Shown in pieces: positions 29,401-35,400 of a stretch of 64,000 nucleotides of DNA. The DNA is taken from assembly GCA_943736015.1 (NCBI GenBank), contig OX031064.1:30689361-30753360 (forward strand), read 5' to 3'. This stretch comes from Tridacna crocea (Eukaryota > Mollusca > Bivalvia > Cardiida > Cardiidae). The notes beneath the pieces were generated by a model that saw only the letters and a program-made list of their open reading frames with translations, ran no database searches and was not told the origin of the DNA. The position numbers were made by a program, and so were the translations under genes. Position 1 is the first letter of the stretch, and each line of letters opens with the position of its first letter.

Positions 29401-32400
29401 GGTGTAAGATTGGAATTATATCATTATATCAGTACGAACTGTTTGTAGTTGTAGTTTTTGAAAGTATACAGCTAAAAAGTATCTCTAAAAAGCAGATTGT
29501 GGCTATGTAAGCGTAATACAATATCAGTCAAAACTACATCTGTCTGTTAGTGTTTCAGCAAAGATATTTTTTGGGCTGTCAGAATAAAGACATAATGATA
29601 GATTGATGCTTACTCAAAGTATATACAGTCAACAGCATAGTAAAGGAGGAATTATGCAAAAGTGGGCTAGTTCATCTTCTTTCAACAGCATTTTATAACT
29701 TTTTAAATAATCAGCTGCTTACCTGCATACATCTGCTGTAGTATATGTGGAGGGATCTGGGCCATGTGGGGCAGCAGTGTTGTCTGTCTTAACTGCTCTG
29801 GATTGTGTGGTTGGTGATGACCTGTCAATACCGAGTTTATTTCATCAGCTTGTGGTTAATATGGGGAAATATTTGCCAAAAAAGGGAAAGGTATAGGAAA
29901 ATAATGAGTGCCTTATGGCACTTGTTATTTTCGTATACCTTTCCCTTTTTCGGTAAATATTTTCCCATATTAACTACAAGGTGATGAAATAAATTATATT
30001 TCATATTTCTTCTGATTCTTTTGTCAACAAATGCCACTTTTAAAACTAGTGATCACAAGTCAATTAACCGCATAACCGAAAAGTAGTTCCAGATTTTCGG
30101 CAGGAGAAATATATTCACTGTGAGGGGGAAATAATCCCCCCCCCGCTTAAATTACGATATTTCTTTACTCATAACATTTCTAAAAATAGATACATGAAAT
30201 ATAAATTGATAATATCTACTAAATAATGGGCAAAAAATATTAAGACTTCCCAAAGTGGATTCACCTGCAGATATCAAATCAAAAGTTAGTCAACTGCTTG
30301 AATCTGTCTTTGAAAGGGTAGAAAAAATTTTGGGAAAAGAAGAAAATGCTAATAACCAGAATGAATGTATTTGTGGATATTTCAAACATAGGTAAATTGT
30401 TGGAATCTGTCTTCGAAATGGTAGAAAAAGTGGGAAAATGAGAGCCTGTAACCAGACGATAGTACATGTACACTTAGATGACAAATCAAATGTAGCTCAA
30501 ATGCTGCAGGCTGGTTTTTGAAAGGGTAGAAAATGTTATGGGAAACTAGTAACCAGCATTTTCTCCTTTTCCCACACTTTTTCAAAAGTCCTCTGTCGAA
30601 GGGTTGCACAGTCTCAAGTTTGATTCTGTAACCATTTTAACCCTTTACCTCACAATGACAACTTTTGACGCTCCAGGAAAAGAAGCTTTTAGAAAACATT
30701 GGGGAAAAGAATAAAATGCTGGTAACCAGCATTTTCTCCTTTTCCCATAATGTTTTCTACTCTATCAAAGAAAAATTACACCATTTGAGCCAATCTGAAA
30801 TTGTCATCTGCAAATTTGGACAAGTCTAGAATTTTGTCGTCTGGTAAAGGGTAAAATTAAATCAATTTTGGATTGATTTGACATGGGAAGAGAATCAAAT
30901 TAAAGAAGTTTTACTAAATGTCAAATTTTCAGTAACAATAAAGATTGCCAGTGCAAAAGGTCAAAGTTTTGGCACAACTACAATGTTGATAAGGCTATAA
31001 CATAAATTGTCATTTTCTCCAAACACAGACCAGGTAAAAGTGAGAAAATAACTAGACCTACCACAGTATCACTACATGTGATTATACCCCCCAGAGGTCT
31101 TTGTCACAGACTACAGAATGGTTTAGTACAAAAGTAAGAGTCAAAAAAGTTCAAGGGGAGATAATTCTGCAACGAATTGCAGCAGGGTCATGAAAATTGC
31201 ACATGCACAACTTCACATATATAGGAACCCATGTGTAAATTTGAGCTCAGTACATGAAAAACTGTACGGGAATTGCTGCAGACAAATTTGTGTCTACAGA
31301 CAGATGGACGGACAGACAGACAGCCATGGTGATTCCAGTATTCCCCCTCCACTACCTTGTGGGGGTGTAATTATGTTGTCCTCTTTACCAAATGTTGTAT
31401 GCAAGAGAATTACCTGTGACTGATACATTTGAAGCTAACACCTTTTGTTCTCCATTTGGGTAGATCTTTATGACTTGGGGTTGCTTAGGTAATATCTGCT
31501 TAAAACCAGTCTGTAATGATTTTTGCGCTGGCACTGGTCCACTGCCATGTTTAAAACCTGAAAATATTACACATATTATAGTGGTTTCTTTCTCTGTGAG
31601 TGGTTTACAGCAAGTGACTATAAAGGAGACAACTGCATATACTGAAAGTGACCATAAAGGAGATAACTGCATATGCTTTCTTTTTCAGAGTGCATATCCC
31701 CGAATTATGGAACCCTTTACCAAAAACCATGTGTTTTGAATAACCTTGAAAAAAAAGAGCTGTTTACAACATACAGGAACAAGAGCTTCACAGAGGGGCG
31801 CATATACGCCTGAAGGGGCTTGTAAGTGAAATGAGTTGAAATGATGGATGGGCCATGAATAAGGAGTAGTCATTATCCATGATATGTGAAAAATATTAAA
31901 GGGCAATAACTAAAAAAAAAAAATAAGGGTAGCACAGTTACAATTTTGTGAATTGCTCTTCACCACAAGGTGTTCTATCAGTCTTTGAAGGTTCAAGATC
32001 ATAGCTTTTATATTTTAGAAATTATGGCACAGACGAAAATTCAAAGTGAAACTAACAAAGGGCAATAACTCAAAAAGAAGGAAGGCAGGGTTATGGTTCT
32101 TGCAGAATGCACTTCTTGATAATGTGTTCTATTAGTCTTTGAAGTTGCAAGATGATGGATTTTGAAGTTTGGAAGTTATGGTCTTTACAAAAATTCAAAC
32201 TGATACTTAACAAAGGGCAATAACTCAAAAAATAAAGGTTATGGTTCATGTGCACTGTACTTCTCCATAATGGGTTCTATCAGTGTATGAAGTTCCAAGT
32301 TAATAGCTTTTATAGTTTGGAAGTTATGGCCTGGACAAAAATTCAAACTGAAAATTAACAAAGGGCAGTAACTCAAAAAATAAAGGTGGCAGAGTTATGG

Positions 32401-35400
32401 TTCATGTGCACTGCACTTCTCCATAATGTGTTCTATCAGTGTATGTAGTTTCAAGTTGATACCTTTTATAGTTTGGAAGTTATGGCCTGATAAAAAATTC
32501 AAAGTGAAAATTTTTTTTTCCAGAAATCAAGGGCAGATAATTTTAGAACGCAAACAGGGATCCACATTCTAAGAGTCAGGCCCACAACTAGACATCATGG
32601 AGATTCATTGTGGCAAGTTTGAAATATTTCCAATGGAAACTGTAGGAGTTGCGCACACGAGAAATTGCTAACAGACGGACAGACCAGCGGACAACTGGGG
32701 GTATAACATAATATGACCCTTTGGATGTATAAAAAGGATATGATGAAAGTTTCCATTATTTGATACTTTTTCTACAATGTTTTCTCTCATTATAGTGACT
32801 GAAATCAATCTAAGAGATACAATTAACATGTCATCAGCAAAAAATGTTAATGCTTTTGATTTAGTGGAGTGTAAAATTCTGTCATTTTGTAAAGAATTGA
32901 GAAGTTATATATTAAACTACACTCTTGACACAGTGATAAAATATTAGACCCTTTCAGTCTCATCTTCTTTTCCCACATTTCAAAGAACGTTAAAACAATA
33001 TTTTCAAAGTTTTATTAACTGTGCTCTTTTTCATCCATTCAAAAGCTAGAAACTGTCACCTGCCTGTAGAATTGTTTGTCAACACACCCAGTTTCACCTT
33101 TTTCTCTTTGATACCCATGTTCAGTGTGTGTATATCTCTAGTCAATGTCTCTATACTTTGTTTCAGCTTTGCTCCTTTATCCTCTAGTTGTGACATGTTA
33201 ACCTTGGCAACAAGTCCCTGCCAATACAGAGTTACAAAGTACTTTTAACATTTAACTCTTTACCAAATGACAAACATTTAGACTAGTCCAAATTGAAAGC
33301 AAATGCAGACAAACAAAATAAAAGCGACTGGAAAGCTGAAATTTGTTTTGGGAAGGAAAGAAAACATTGTGGCAGCATTTTCTCCTTTTCCAACAATATT
33401 TCTAGAGGACTTCTTTCTCAGGGTTGTTAAAGTCAGGATTGTGTGGTAAAGGGTTAACCATGACAAAACTTGTAAAAATTCAAAGCATTTCCAGACGACA
33501 ATTAAAATCAACAAAGTCTTATTTCATGTTTTTGGTAATTATTCAGGAAAAAATAGTGGATAATAAGGTTTGATATTGAAGTCATGTCTATGGCTAGTGA
33601 AATAAACTGTAACTATTTCCATTACTCCCAATATTGAAAGTGGAAACAGTAGCTCCCATGAGGTATTTACTTAAAAATACTGAATTATCAAAAACAACTG
33701 TACAGGACTTTCACGAATGTACCAACAAAAAAGGGGTTAAAAGCATGAGAAAATTTCAAGGATCCTGCATACATCAAAGGTAAGTGTAGGTTCTGGAAGT
33801 CCTGGATTTAAGCCTCACTGGATCCACTAGTTTTTTTGTGTAAGTGTCCATGACAAGACACTTTAGACTTAGAAACCAGGACTACTGCTGGTGAAACCAA
33901 GGAAACACATGATATATGTGACCTATCACCATGGCACAATGTATTTTAAATAATGATGAAAGTGGTGTAAAACACAATTCAGTCAATCAATCAAAACTCA
34001 ATCAAACAAATCACACCTTTTGTTTCTGGAGCAACTGAAACAGACCCTCTCTTTTCTTTCTATCTTGCTGGAGAGAAAACTGTAGTCCTTTGATCTGATC
34101 TGTATGCTGATTGGTTTTCAAACTATCATTTGTACCACCTGTCTGATTTCTCATAGCTGTCCACTGTGGTGCTTGTTGTCCTAAGGGAGGTTGAGATTCA
34201 ATTCCTTTACTGAGTGAGGCAAATGACTGTAAGGACTGAGTGGGTAAGTTTGAACTTACAGTTCTCTGCTGATGCTTGTCAGGGTCATTCGGACCTGAAG
34301 AAGTCTCCTTGTCAGTTTCATCATCACTTGTAAGATCTATCACATTCTCAGATGATGGCTTGGTAGGTTTTTGTCCCAATTTTACATCTAAACTTGCTGT
34401 AGAGCCAGGTTTTTGAAGTCTTTCTCTAAGAGGTTTATCAAGATTTATTCCAGTTTCCGTATTGCTTTCTGCTTTCTGTTCACTTTTATCAGCAACTTTC
34501 TCCACACTGTTTTTACTCAGTATAAGTTCACTTTTTGTTTGTTCAATATCTTTAGTAATTAAATTGTTCAAATTGTTCTTTTTCTGATGGCCATTCTCCG
34601 CTTGTTTTACCATTAATCCAGTCTTATCATCCAAGATAGCTGTTGAATTCTCAATACTCATGTTTTGTAGATCTGCACTAACATTAGATACATCTTTCTC
34701 ACTAACCTTTGAGTGTCTATTACTTGTTGTATGTATACCTGGACCTCCAGCTACATTATCATTACCTTCATCACCTAAATTGTTAAGTCGAGAAGCTTTT
34801 GAAGCAGAATCATCTAAGGTTTTCAAATTATCCCCAGGTATTTCTGTTTTAACTTGTTTTTTTCGCTCTCTGTACTCCAGTAGTGATATTTTTGGCTTGC
34901 TACCTTTGTCTTTTTCTGGTTCTTTTGTCATGTTGTTCTTCTGATCTTTTATGCAATCCTTGTCCATGGTAGTCAAGTAGTTTGTTTTATTCTTATGATA
35001 ATTCAGTCTTGAAAGAGGTTTAGATCCCTGCACCTGAAAAAAAAAGTTACAAGATACCACAGAATTAACCCTTTACCAAACAATTCCAAGTTTCAACAAT
35101 CCCAGCAAATAAGACTCGAAAACATGCCAGTAAAAAAGGTACATGTATTTTCTCCACTTCCAACTGTGTTTTCTACTCAATTGAGGACAATACCATCACT
35201 TGTGCTATTTTTGTGTATTGTCTGCAAATGCTGTCAATTTGGTTGTGCCTAAAATGTTTTTGTGTTGTTAACCCTGTATATGACATACCAAACAACAAAA
35301 AAGTATAGATTCATCCAAACTGGAAGCATTTTACAAATGACAATCTAGATTTTGGCTTAATTACGTAACTCCTCTTTGATAGGTTACAAAATATTGTGGG

